From Symsagittifera roscoffensis (Eukaryota; Xenacoelomorpha; Acoela; Convolutidae), in assembly GCF_963678635.1 (NCBI RefSeq), contig NC_087066.1:13128517-13192516 (forward strand): a stretch of 64,000 bases of DNA. Direction: 5' to 3'. Numbering within the stretch: the stretch's first letter is position 1; each line of letters starts with the position of its first letter. Positions 36,672 through 49,097 of the stretch are shown one piece after another. The position numbers and the translations under genes were made by a program. The notes under the pieces are model-generated. The model saw only the letters and a list, made by a program, of their open reading frames with translations, was not told where the DNA came from and searched no databases.

Positions 36672-37613
36672 GCTGAGGAAAAGGTGGAAAACGCTTTTTA
36701 AACAGACTGCCAGCAACACTGCAAGCAACATTGAAAAATTTCTGCAAGGAGAAAATTTATTCCTTAGTTGTACGAGAATAAACCAATAATTCAATTGGAT
36801 ATTTATGGATAAATATTTGATAACAGCTACAATACAAAACATCTAATCAAAAGCTCCGGCTTTCCCAATTCAAAAAAACACAAAAAGATCGATAAGTACA
36901 CAGGTAATCAGCAAATTTTGAGCGAATGGTTACAAAATTAGCAAAGCCAAACAAAGATTAGTACCAATTTTGGTCGCTATATACAAGAGCAAAGCCAAAA
37001 AGGTACTCCTTCTATTTAAAATTGATTCAAATGTATAAGTTCACCAAAATTTCTGGTCAAAAATAGAAAAAGTAAAAAGAATTATTTGCTCCAATTAAAT
37101 ATATATGACTTTTTTGCGGCAATCAGACAATGAGACGCCACTAAAACCACAGTTAATGAAAATTGAAAGCCTCTAAGATGGTGAAAACAAACGTTGTGCA
37201 AAAGACTGGTATTAAGTATTGATCAGAAATGTCAACTTAATCGGCAAATGCATCAAAAACAAGTCCAATCGATTGGATTGCAATTGATGGCTAAAATATT
37301 CACCTGACTCTTTTCCAAATTTTAGATAAAAAATTCAGTTTCGAAACAAAAGGTCAAGTATCATCATTTGCTTACCAGCAACTCAAATCTAAAAACTTCC
37401 TGCTTTTAAAATTACACAACAGCAGATTAGTAGCTGAATATAATTTGAACAAGGAAAAGTCAATCAAAGCATCAGAAATGACATCTGTCAATTGCTGGAA
37501 TCGGCTCCACTAAGATGCCAGACAACAACAAGAGAACTCGATTATGTCCAGGTAGTGTAGAATGTTCTGACAAAAGTAATCAAAGCAAAGCAAAACGAAA
37601 ATAATCGCTAAAT

Positions 37614-37718
37614 TCTGGTAGGGAGGATTGAAATATTCTTTCGAGACGTGCTTAAAATTGAGACGTGTTTTCTGGTAGGGAGGATTGAAATATTCTTTCG
37701 AGACGAGCTTAAAATTGA
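37614..37718 (+). repeat. 48-bp direct duplication, 57-bp period
   Basis: Copies 37614-37661 and 37671-37718 differ at one position (GACGTGC versus GACGAGC). Confidence 0.9.
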
Positions 37719-39399
37719 AAAAAAAACGACCAAAACAGTTTTTGGGGAGAAAAACAAATTCTAAAAAAAAGACAAATTTCAATTCATCTTTTTATTGTAA
37801 CCGCTATCAGATTTCCATGATGAAAAACGAATCAAAAAGACAATGCAAAAATAATTTAGATAAGTCAAAAACAGAATAGTTAGGATAGAAAACCTGTTAA
37901 CGGAAAAACAAATTTGATATCAAGGTTCTCAGGAAGCCAAAGCTTGTATGCCAATGTTTTTCAATACTGAAAAGTTCAAGGCACAATTACGTACCCACTA
38001 AAAAACTAGCTTCAAAAATGCTAGAGGTATAAGCTTCTCAGCCAAGCTTATACTGCGAAAAACTAGAACAGTAAAAAAAATCATTCAATACAGGGTAAAA
38101 CTAGGTCACGTTTTTTCCTTAATTGCTTTGGAAAATCCAGTGGGAGAAATCCTCAAGATAATTTGCTTACCTTTTTTAATTCAGCAAAAACTCCACGAGT
38201 AAGCTCAAACTACCCCTATTTGGATGGTAACCGCACGCTTCGAAGACAAGTATTTAAAATACTCTCAATAGAAAACACAGAAGATCTGCCAGTGTTCAAA
38301 TCAATGTATAAAAATAGTTGGTATACCATGCAAAAAGATTCGCAAACAAAATTGAAGCATTCTTGTTTAAAACTTAGATGTTTTTCATGATAAAAAAACA
38401 AAAAGCACCAAAACCACATGTAATATTAAAACACGTGCTCTCAGCAGCAGGTTCAAAAGTTATATTTGTATTTTTAAACCGGCTAGTTATTACAAATGGC
38501 TAGTTGCTATAACCACACAGTAGCTAAAAGCAAAAGGCCCGAGCTTTACTGTATTAAAGAAACCAAAAGCATTTGTTAGCTGAAAACTCGTCTTTTTGAA
38601 GATGGTTCATGTATGAAAAAGCGATAAGATTGTTATTACACCAAATTTTACACGGTGCTTGATTTAATGGTGCTTTTCGCGAGGCACGTTCATTTTTTCA
38701 CGGATCGAAAGTCGTCAACTTTACTTCGTTCAATGCAGAACTTTGAGACTGAAAGTACTCTTTTTCTATTCTGCTTTACTAATGAGAACTGGCGCAGCAA
38801 ATCATGCGTGATGATTTACCGCCTGCTGTGAATGGTATAAGCAATCTACAACAATTAAAACCCTCTCAATTTTGGCATGAAGTTAAATATTTTTAACATT
38901 TTAACAACATATACAGCTGGTATTTACAATCGGCCTTTCTAACATCAAAATTCGAGACGTCTCGGTGACATTCAAGACGCAGTTGTCACAGTCATGCGGT
39001 ACAGCATACCCATTGATCACACAACTTCTCGACATGAAAGCTGATAAATTAATAGACGGAAACCGACCATTAAATGTGATATAATAAAACTAGTAGAGCC
39101 ATTTCTGTCGCTAAAATTTTTCAAGGGTTTCCGAAAGTTGTGGAAGAAGCAAGTATCACAGAAGGGTTGACCAGCAAATTTTAGCTTGCATAACAAAAAA
39201 ATAGATGGCTAAAATAGCATCATGGTATAAACTATAGAGGGCCGTTAAAATGATTCGGTCATAAAAATCATCAAATTGCAAAACCAAAAAAAACGTGCTC
39301 CAGCCAGCGTGGTCAAAATACTGCACATCGTCAAATTTTAATTTTGATAAGCGAATACTTATAGCCTTAAAAACATCCTGGAATTTAATATCCAGGGGC

Positions 39400-39510
39400 G
39401 GATTTAGAAGGCGGTCAAACGCCCCCCCCCCCCCCCCCCCTCTCCAGGGATTCGACCCCCTGCCGCCCTAAAGGGATCCATTTTTGGCTGACTGACCTTA
39501 AAATTTGTCT
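39400..39510 (-). repeat. Dispersed repeat with long C homopolymer
   Basis: GGGGCGGATTTAGAAGG, a run of 19 C (39422-39440), GGATTCGACCCCCTGCCG and GGATCCATTTTTGGCT. It is the reverse complement of the repeat around 23495-23605. This looks like the end of an invertebrate transposon; the C run may also be an assembly weak point. Confidence 0.6.
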
Positions 39511-39989
39511 GCCCCAATCTATACTAATTTTGAGGGGGGAGCGCTTGTAAACTTTTTGAAAGTTTTGCTTGTATAACACACTCTTTATCCATTGTCTATG
39601 TGTAACAGCTCTGCTCGGAGTAAGAAAAAGTCCTGAATCCCCCGATTGCCGTAAACGAGTCCGTTTGAACTTGACTTGAAAACTATAAGAAATAATAACT
39701 ATAAAAACTATACGTTGGAAGGAACTTTGTATTCGTGTGTGTTTTAGCGTTTTTCTTTTTTCCAAGCAAAATTAAGTACCACAAAAATTGTCCGAAGGGG
39801 CGCAGTATTTGGAACAACCGGTTAAAAAATTTGATTTTTGGTCTAGCGAATTAAGCAAGTGAGCAGGTCTATAATAAGGAAATAAGACGTAAAAATTCAG
39901 TTTTACATCAGTGTTATCAGTTTTTCAAGTTTCTTTCAGCGACTTCTTGACAAATAAAAAATCCTAGCAAAAAACCTACTAAAAATCTA

Positions 39990-40250
39990 AACATAAGCGG
40001 ACAAATCATAGACCGACAATTTTATTTGAAACAAAGTCTCCCGTTTGAAAAACAACATATCTTGCTCAGATTCGAACCCAGGACCTCTGTACTCATAACT
40101 TGCAGGCTAAGTAGGCCAGAGACGCTACAAAAATTGACTTCATTAAGAACCAAGGTACTACCCGAAGATGAGTATTGTGAACACAGTTGTTTATGGGGGT
40201 AGAGGAAGTCTAGTACTCGGTTGCAATAGCCTTTCAAATCGCATAGGTAA
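39990..40250 (-). repeat. tRNA-derived SINE-like element, family 1, near full length
   Basis: Minus strand: a leader of about 110 bases with ACCGAGTACTAGACTT, then GCGTCTCTGGCC, an A box (CTTAGCCTGCAAG), a B box (GGTCCTGGGTTCGAATC) and a tail with CAAACGGGAG and AAATTGTCGG. The best-preserved B box of the three copies. Confidence 0.75.
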
Positions 40251-41584
40251 AAAAGCAAAATCGATTTTTCAAAACTATGTTAGCAGACGAGAAAATAGGT
40301 TACGATAATAAGTTAACACAAAAAACTTCACTCATTGATTTTCAATGAGTACGTGCAAAATTCACAAAAAAACTACGAGGATCTCGACTTTTTTTTAGCG
40401 CCGAAGCTTGGTTAAAAAACTGCGGATTAAAACTAGCACACATAGGGGAAGCGGAGCTTCGAATCATGTGCGATACAAAAATGAATGACTATGACTACCA
40501 GCAAATGAAAAAACAAATCAACAACTGAAAAAAAATTGTCAAAAAAGTTATAAAAATTGCAAAAAAAAGGACAATAAATTCCTGAACAAAATTACCTGCA
40601 CTAGTAGAAACTTTACGAAGAGCTTTAATCTGAAATCGAGATTTGACATCACAAGCATGGGTCCTACACTCGTTGAGTTTTTAAAGAAAATAACTACAAT
40701 TTTTTAATGAACACAATGAAAAAAATCTGAAAAATGAACCTGAAAAAAATCTAGAAAAAATTTCTGAAAAATTAAGTTGAAAAATTATTTTAAAAATAAC
40801 TCCCGAAAAATTGGAACGAATACAGCTACAAAAACTTCGTGGTTGTTTAGGAAGAACGTCATAAACAGCTTTAAAAAGAATCAATTCAATTACCGAGCGG
40901 CAACGTAAAAAAAATTTCAAAAAGTTTTAAAAGTTTGAAACACATAATCTTGTGTGAATATAATTACCCTCAAAATTATGCAATATAAGTTGACTGAGCT
41001 CATATGACATGAACTGAAACTGATTAAATATTCAAAAAAGAAACGAAAAAAGCATAAAATTACCTAAAATCAGACTTAGTTATTTTACAAATTACTGAAC
41101 TTTCAGTTATGGTCAAAAAAATAATCAAGTTGGAACAAAACACTGTCTCTAGAAAATAAGCCAATAAAACCCTAGCAGAAAAAAAATTGCGTTTAAAAAA
41201 CGGAATATGAACCGACAGAAACTAGGACGAAAATCACAAGCCCGAAAATGATTTTTGAAAACATAATTACAACCTGAAACGGGCTTTACCTAACTACTAC
41301 TTAAAGGATGGCTGTTTTATTTGAATGTTCAAGGAATTGAGCAGGTCAGAAGTGATATTTTTCATTCCTACTAAGTTGAACATTCTGTGAACAAATTTAT
41401 TGACGGGAAAAAGTAGTTTCAAATCCCCTGAATTCATATGAGGGTAGCAACATAAACACGCATAAATTAAAACCCACGTCGAATAAAAAATTCTTCAATT
41501 ACTCAAAACTAATTATATAAAAAATTTAACGAAGTTATACATGGTGGACAGGTCATCAAGAACGATCGTCAAAATCCCGGTATT

Positions 41585-42850
41585 TCAGCTTTCGTCAAAC
41601 TTCATGAACTTGTCTTGTTTCAATTGGAAGTTACACTCGAGCAGCAAAGTACCTCCCGCAGTCCATGATTTCCACTCAGTCCTCAAAACCTCCCACTGGA
41701 TTAAGTCGTCGGCTGTCCAGCTGTTCGGCTTTGTTGCTTCAAACCCACTTTCCACTAGTCTTTCAATGCTTTTTTCGGGTTCCTGTTTATTGAGCAGAGA
41801 GAATTTTGCAATTAGTGTTGTATTGCAGTAACGGAATTGTGAGTTGATTTTCGGGGGTTTACAGTAGAGCGAGCAACTAAGAAATGTTCCACTGCCGTGA
41901 CGGAGAACAGCGAGAGCTCGGTGCTTCAGGGTTCTAAACATATTACAAAAACCCAATGAATTAATAAAAGAAGGAAGTAGATTCTATTATTCAACAATTT
42001 TGAATCCCATTTCATTGTTATGTTTTCTTCCTTCAAAAATCCTGGCCAAAATTTATAAAGACTTGGTTGTAAGAGTTTTTTTGTAAAATTTTGCTGTACA
42101 ATATCATCATAGCAATAGTGCTTCAAAAGAACTGAAATTTTAAGCGAATACCTACATAGCTTTATTCAGCTGCACCCCGAAATTCCACATGCAACCCCAT
42201 AGCTTCACATCTTCAGAAACTTTCACCACGCCCTCATTCAAACACGTGACGTCATCGATTCTCAGAAACAACCTCGCCGAATTCCCACAGAACTCATTGG
42301 AGCCGATGTCGACGAAACGCGCTGAGAGATACCTTGATTCCCTAACCAAGGCAAGGAACCCTTTCGATCGCAACTCCTCGGACTCCAGAATCTTCAGATC
42401 TGTTTTGTAGAAGTCGTACAACTTCACTGCTAATTTATTATCTTCCGGAAAAGTATTATAATACTTCAAACTCTCCAATTGATTCTGTTTAACTTTCAAC
42501 AATCCAGCTTTGATTCGTTGCTCTTTGAGCGTCAGAAGTAAATCGTCTACAAAAACTTTCTGCTGTTCGATAAGTTCCAGAGCAAGCTTGCAACTGTGTA
42601 GACGAACGTCTAGTTCTTTAATGCACATATCAGAGTTGAAACGAGAGAGGATTTTCAGGAGGTTCTCTTGTTTAGCATCAGTAATTGAATCAGTGTCGAT
42701 GAAACTTTGTCCGAAACTGTTGTCTATTGGTTTCGTATATCTATGCTTCAAGCTCTTTGGCAATGTATTTGCGGCTGAATAATCTTGACTCTCATCTCGA
42801 AATTGTTTAGCAAGCGTTTTCTTCATAGCTTTGAAGTTAGACGACATCAT
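41585..42850 (-). CDS. Coiled-coil protein with probable MATH (TRAF-C-like) domain, 347 aa, two exons
   Basis: Exon 1 is 42850-42156 and exon 2 is 41933-41585. The donor GTAGGT and acceptor TTTAG join in matching phase (2 + 1 nt) and remove an apparent stop that ends the unspliced frame; total 1,044 nt. The N-terminal ~60 residues are polar. Residues about 65-165 form helical, heptad-like sequence with Glu/Lys/Gln. The C-terminal ~140 residues have a beta-rich pattern: LWGCMWNFGVQL, GTFLSCSLYC, FRYCNTTLIAKFSLLN, then SW....LIQWEVL and a closing GGTLLLECNFQL. That order resembles the MATH fold used for ligand or substrate recognition in TRAF and BTB-MATH proteins. No RING, BTB or zinc finger is present. 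Gene structure is solid; the domain call is pattern-based. Confidence 0.65.
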
Positions 42851-44162
42851 TTCAGTTAATATCCGCTAATATCGGGAATAAATGAAGTGTCTCGATTTTG
42901 CTACTGAATCTCTAGAACCAATCCCCCACTTCCCTTATTGCAAAAGAGGAAAAGCGTTACTATACTCTATTTTCACACGTGCTTATTCTTAGCCATTGAA
43001 ATGGTCCTTAAGGTTTCCTTACTAGGTACCATAAAGGGGGGGTGTGTTTGGCGTTGAAAAGATCCGTTACTTCAAAAAAGTTATTCAAAACATCATACTA
43101 TTCAAAAAAGGCGACCACTTCAAATAACTTCTCGAAGATGAAAGAGATACAGCAAAAGATGAGAATTAGTAGAATGGACGCTTAAAATATAAAACTGGAT
43201 GCCTTGCAACTTATGGATTTCTGGCTACCAAAATAACTATGTGATGAATGACATCTGATCGATAAGATCAATTAATTATATCAATGTGCAACATGACACC
43301 CCCAAGTAAGCATTAAGGGCGTTGCGGACAAGAGATTGTGCTATATAACAAATGAAAACTGGTAAGATTGATGATTTTGGACTATTACACCAAATTATCC
43401 TCAGAAACGAACAGGATGCCATTACAAATAGACACTTTACCGATAGCTTGTCAAAGGAAAACAATCAGGTGAAGTAAAATGAGTCATGGTACTGCTAATG
43501 ACAGTCAGAAAATTTTTACCAACCGCAATTGAACTTCAATCCGCTTTTTGAATTTCCAAAACTCAAGTTTGAAGACCCATTACCTCGAATGGGAATTTTG
43601 AGAACAATTTTGAGATACAGAGGAGAAGCGGAGTTTCGAACCACTTGCAATACAATCCAAAAAGCCGCTAAGTTGAAAAAATAGAAAATGTGGGGAAAAC
43701 TAGATCTATCGAAATGAATAAAGCTGAGGGCGTTGAGGACACTACGCCCTTAACAAGCCAAGCATACCAAACCAAGTTTTGAAGAAAAAAAAAACAAACC
43801 AAGACAATAGAATGTTAAATTTACATGAGAAGAAAACTTACTAAGCGGTAACAAAGTCGAGAATACTTAAGACAAAACCGAAAACAAAAAAATGAAAATT
43901 AGCAAAACAATTTGGTAAAATTAAAACAAAAATAAAAAGCGAACTTCGAATCGAACGGATATTTCAAATTCTAACATGCACAAAATATATATGTTGCGGT
44001 AAAATTGCTGCCAGCAGGAAATGAGCCCAGATAAGTCCTATGGACGAAATTATTTCTAATTTTCGAAAAGTCTGGTACTCGGTTGCAAAATAAAACGCAA
44101 ACAGCTAAATGTTAAATTTCATCAATTTTGTTTGCATCAATTGCAGGGTTACATATTAAAAT
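42851..44162. other. Intergenic spacer between MATH-like gene and NDUFS3
   Basis: No gene seen. Contains the dispersed motif GAAGCGGAGTTTCGAACCACTTGC at about 43626-43649 and a family 1 fragment near 44030-44095 (AAGTCTGGTACTCGGTTGCAA). Confidence 0.6.
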
Positions 44163-46463
44163 CTATTTCTTCTCCTGTGGCTCATCCTTCACTTCCTCTT
44201 CCTTGGCCGGTTCAATCAACGGAGTTCTGAATTCGGGGAACTGTTCCCACGGCGACTCAAGGTCAAACTTCCTGAACTCCTGGGCCAGCTCCACTGGCTC
44301 CTGCACTATTCGCTGCAATTCGTCGTCGTACCTGAAAAACCGGGCGGTGAGGAAACGTGGAGTGGCTTGACAATCAATCCAAATGTATTTTGATTAAAAT
44401 TAACATCAGATCTTGAATGATGAAGAATTACATTTCGGGGAAATCAACATGCTTCTTCTTGGCAAAAAATCTCATTAATTTTTATTTCTCTAGGTATTGG
44501 TTTTTGCTGCCTTACAACAAAATTTGCACTCTTCGAAAACATTGGTGAGCCCTATTTTATAAGTTTTATGAAAAAAAATTGCAGGCAATCTTTGGATGTT
44601 TTTGACCACGTGGCAGATAAACATGTTTCGACTCGTGTAAAATTATTGTTTATCGACACCTCTGGAGAAACGTATTAATTTTAGCCGCTCAAATGAATGG
44701 CGCTAAATGGTTCGAAAGCCCCATTAGTATGAAGGCCGTTGGGTTCCATCCGATTAGACTAGCGCGGCTTACTAGAAACCTGTTCAGTTTGATGGGGCAG
44801 GGCGACAATTCGTAACCAGTCATTGGCAAGCAGCGAAAGTTTGCGCCTCTGGGCTTACATTTGGCACGAGAGTCCGTTTTTGCAGTTAATTCTACTGTTC
44901 CGAATTGTCTCCTGTTACGAGTTGTCGTGTGTAACGAATTGTCGCCCCTTGCGAATTGTCGCCCGTTACGAATTGTCGTCTCACGGTTTGATTGTTACCA
45001 TCTTAAGTTAAACAAAAAATATTTTTTTTTTCAATAAATTTCAGGCTTTTGAGAACACCCACACGTTAGAAATATCGAACGGCGTCCGCGCTAAATATCG
45101 CAGGTCGAGTCCTAGCACGATTTCTGAGCGAAGTAGAAGCTGACCAAAAAAAACTTCATTCGACAAAATTATTTTCATGACACTAATATGGTGGTTACTA
45201 CCTGATTTCGACGAATCCGGAGAGGGGAAAGTCTTTTCGGAGGGGGTGCCCCTCGAAGCCGTAGTCTGTGAGGATGCGACGGAGGTCGGGGTGATTAGCG
45301 AAGAAGATACCGAACATGTCCCACAACTCACGCTCGTACCAGTCGGCTGCCTACAACAAAGAGCAGCTCAATTTATTTGGCGCAGATGCAAATCTCGTTT
45401 CAAGGTTATTTTGTTTTCAAGTTTTCATGTATGTTTTCGCAACCAAAAATTAGTTTTTTTTAAATACGTTTAACAAAAATAAGTTAACGCAATTTTGGGG
45501 TGATACCCGCGCTGTATCTAATAAATTGGCAGAAACCGCTAAAACGTACACGTCAAACGCAAATTAACTCACAATAATGATCAGAATCAATCAAAGATTG
45601 TGTTTTAAGGTGACTATTGTATGCATACCTTGTGTACATTGAAGATGCTCTCTACTGGAGTCAGCTCATCAGTGTATGTCTTCACTCTCACTCTAGAATT
45701 GTACCTCAGACTCAGGAGATTGTAGACCAGCTCAAACCTACAATAAATACCATTTTTCATTCCAACAAGTCACTTTGATAAGACCATTTTCCTACAGACC
45801 AAGGATCTACACAACATAGCTGTTCAATTTCTTGAAGAAAACTGCTGCTGCTGCGCCTAAAATTTACGGTCAGACTGGGAAATGTTGCCTCACCCTATAG
45901 CAACCAAACATTCTCTAGATATTCTACGCAGTTTTTTCGTATTTTTAGTTAAAAAAAAACAAAGATAGAAGGAAATTGTTAACACCAAAGCACATCAGTA
46001 GTGATAGGCACCTTTTAAAAATTGACATTTCTTAACTTACTATAATAGGGCTATGCGGTTTTCGTTTAAATCTACACCCCACCACTAACCTGTAAGGTCT
46101 GCCCGGCACATCAATTGCAGTTATATCTGCCAGACTCTTAAACTGCGCATTATGGTGGTCCTTCAAAAACATAATAACCGGAACTATTCCGTCCGGATGT
46201 ATACACAGTTCCAGTTCGTCTCCATGCTGGATCATGACTCGCTGGATATATTTGGGCAAACAGTCGGCAACATACTGGCCAAAAGTACGCAGTCGTTCTG
46301 TAGTGTCGGGTGGCACTGATGTTCGATGAAGTGTGTTAGCTGTACTGGCAGTTGTTGAGCTCCTAGAGGGTAAAATTGAGAGTTGTTTGACTGCAGTTGC
46401 AGTAGGTGCTGTTCTTTGAATTGCTTGCGGGACCACTCGAACCAAATTGCGAAAAGATAACAT
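44163..46463 (-). CDS. NDUFS3: NADH dehydrogenase [ubiquinone] iron-sulfur protein 3, mitochondrial, 265 aa, four exons
   Basis: Core 30-kDa subunit of the complex I peripheral (Q-module) arm, at the matrix side of the inner mitochondrial membrane. Exons, 5' to 3': 46463-46090, 45737-45629, 45350-45202, 44328-44163. Phases agree and total 798 nt (265 aa plus stop; human 264). The N-terminal ~50 residues are Arg/Ser/Thr-rich without acids, a mitochondrial presequence. Then come [14 protein letters not shown], the [10 protein letters not shown] segment and [17 protein letters not shown]. The 30-kDa subunit signature [18 protein letters not shown] is intact in exon 3, followed by [15 protein letters not shown] and the C-terminal YDDELQRIV and WEQFPEFR. 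The tail ends in an acidic/Lys stretch. Nothing is missing or broken. The donor after exon 1 is the unusual GTTAGT. Confidence 0.96.
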
Positions 46464-48305
46464 TCTTATCTACAGAATAATTAAGATGATTTTTTAACAT
46501 TCATCGGTTACCACCCTCTCAGAAACAGAAACGACGCCTTAACTTTTCCGCGGGACTTCAAAGAATAAACAGAAAATTTCCGAAAACGTACATGTCTGAC
46601 ATCCGAAGAACAGTGACAAGGGCCACCTAATCATCTAATGGATCTAATTGGCGACCTGAGGCCAGACATGAAAGACAGCAATACTCCTCTGCATTTTTCC
46701 TTCTGCTTTTCCTACGATGCATCATTCGGTTTAATAATAAAGATTCAAAGAGACTAAGCGAAACCTCGCACCACTTGCGATACAACACAAAAAATTAGCA
46801 TGATCGACAGAACATGAGACGAAAGCAGACAGAAAGTTTTCATACTTTTTCTTGATTTTGTCTTAAATAAACTTCAGACAAGAAAAACATGCCCAGTAAG
46901 ACAATTTAAGGGTAAATAAGATTCAAAAATGAAAACAAAGCGTTAAAAAGCCGACAAAACTTGAGCAGACGTTGAGCCGAAACAAAAAGATTTTGATTTA
47001 AAGAAGCTTTAAAGTCGCCCTCATAAAATTTGGAAGAAAAAATTTTCTTTGCACATCCAACGACTCAAAATGAGACAGCTGAGTCGATATAGTATCAGCC
47101 GAAACCTTAAAAGCCGAATAAAACGAAGAAATGCTTAAGCTTCGTCTGTCTGTTAGTCGACAAAAAACAAGAAAAACTACCAATTTCAGTTATCATATGA
47201 GCACAGTTATTTACGGGAAAAGTCTAGTACCCGGTTGCAACACCCTTGCTTATTGCAATGACCCCAAAAAGCCCGATGACTTTGATGAAAAACATGATGC
47301 TTAAAAAACAGAACAACGCATAGCGAGCAATAATTACAGAGAGTCCGGTTAAATTACAAAAGCACCTTAACTTCCGGCTAAACTGGTTGCCGCTATAAAT
47401 GAAAAAGTAACCAAGGTTTTCGGGATGTTCGCTGCAAGTTTTTGGCCTTAAGTTAAAAGAAATACGTGCTTGGCCGCGGACGCTCCAAAAACCAATTACT
47501 AATCAGCTGGGTATTTTTTCTGACTTTTTAACCATCTTTTCTTAGGGTAGAAAAACTCGGTAGAAAAAAAAACACCCTACGCAACCTCTGTTGGGCGGAA
47601 AAAAATACCCTAGTCTTTTCCCCTGACTTCGTGATGTAGTCGGAGCAAAAGGAAAACTCAAAGTCAAGGCTTCTCCAAACTATAAAAGTTGGAAGGAAGA
47701 ACTATTTTACGACCCCATATTGGAACCACTATGCGATTTTAAAAAAATCAATATTACATTACTATACTTCCCTTTCACGAAACCGTAATTCTTAATGAAG
47801 ACCTTATCGGAGTTATTTTGAACCATCGGGAAAAAATTCGCTGTGCAAATAGTGCAGAATTTTCCAATCGCTGTTTTTGAGAAAAAAAAAGAAACGAAAG
47901 GAGGTTTCACTTTTTACCCAGAAACGAAGCATAGCTTTGCGATACAATAAAAAAAATTAAAAATAGCGAGAGCGAAAATTCTTGAAAATCTGAGTCTACA
48001 TCAACTATTCCACTTGTGACTTTGGCCGACGGGCGAAGGAAATTTTAAGGCAGGTGAAGGAATCAATTGCGGAAAAAGTTTACTTTTCACATTGCCTAAG
48101 TTTTTTGTGTATATCTTATTGCAGTTTTAAAGTTAGAACTGAATTTTATGCTCGCAACAGAAGACTTTTTTAAATGTCAATTGGTAATTGAAAATGAGAA
48201 ATGACATTACAAATGAAAAAGTCATTCTCATTTTTAAGAAAACTACGTGAATTTACAAAATTCTTACACAGTCTTCTTAGACATTTTTTTTCACGGAGGC
48301 GAAGC

Positions 48306-48690
48306 GGCCACGGACACTTAACTATCGGCAAACACTAGTCACAAAAAAGCAGCTACAAATGCTAACAAATTGCCAATGCGATGCAGCTTAAGTGGCACCA
48401 AACACAACTAGACACTATTTTGCATGTAATAATTTGGAATATAACAAACTGAAGATATCCACACAAACTTTGGATGTAAAAAATTGGAAAGCATGAGACC
48501 AAATTACGAACAAATTATGCATTTGCAAAAATTTCTGATATATTTAGTAGGAAATTTTCTAAAATTGAATACATATCATTGCACTGTTATTTGAATCAAA
48601 TAGCTTTATTCGGCACCAATATTTGTGACTTAGATTGGAAAAAAAAATAGTCGTACTATTACACTACGCTCGCTAAAGCTCGCAAGTGTA
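48306..48690 (+). repeat. Dispersed repeat family 2, long variant
   Basis: TTTTGCATGTAATAATTTGG, AAATTATGCATTTGCAAAAA, GTGACTTAGATTGGAAAAAA and a terminal hairpin ACACT (48661-48665) / AGTGT (48685-48689), followed by AA. Confidence 0.65.
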
Positions 48691-49097
48691 AACAAGAAAA
48701 AAGTAGAGTACCATAGAGTACCAGTTGACAGCACTTGCTAATAGCCTTTTTGACAAGTTTACCATGATTTATTTGCCTCTTTTTTAATTCTTTGATGTTC
48801 GCAATCCTCCTCACAAAAATTTAAGAACCCAATTTCAATTACAAGTTTTATAGAAAAAACCGAACTTTGCTCAATACATATTTTATTCTTCGACAAAAAA
48901 TCCGTAGAATCTAGGTCAGTTAAGACCATACATGTGATACTCCACTTTATTCCATCTAGAAATAATAAAAAAAACTAGCGTGTAACGCACCTCCAGTGCT
49001 TCGAATTTATGACAGTCATAAAAAACGGTATATATTGGAAACAATATTTGCATCCTTTGAGTGTACTGACAGCACCCAATTACAGGACAGAAAAACC

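Larger units (their letters stand above)
36672..41584. other. Gene-free repeat-rich spacer
   Basis: About 4.9 kb with no supported gene. It contains a 48-bp direct duplication (37614-37718), a repeat with a 19-base C run (39400-39510), a family 1 SINE-like copy (39990-40250) and a short motif shared with several spacers (AAGCGGAGCTTCGAA..., about 40447-40476). Confidence 0.55.
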
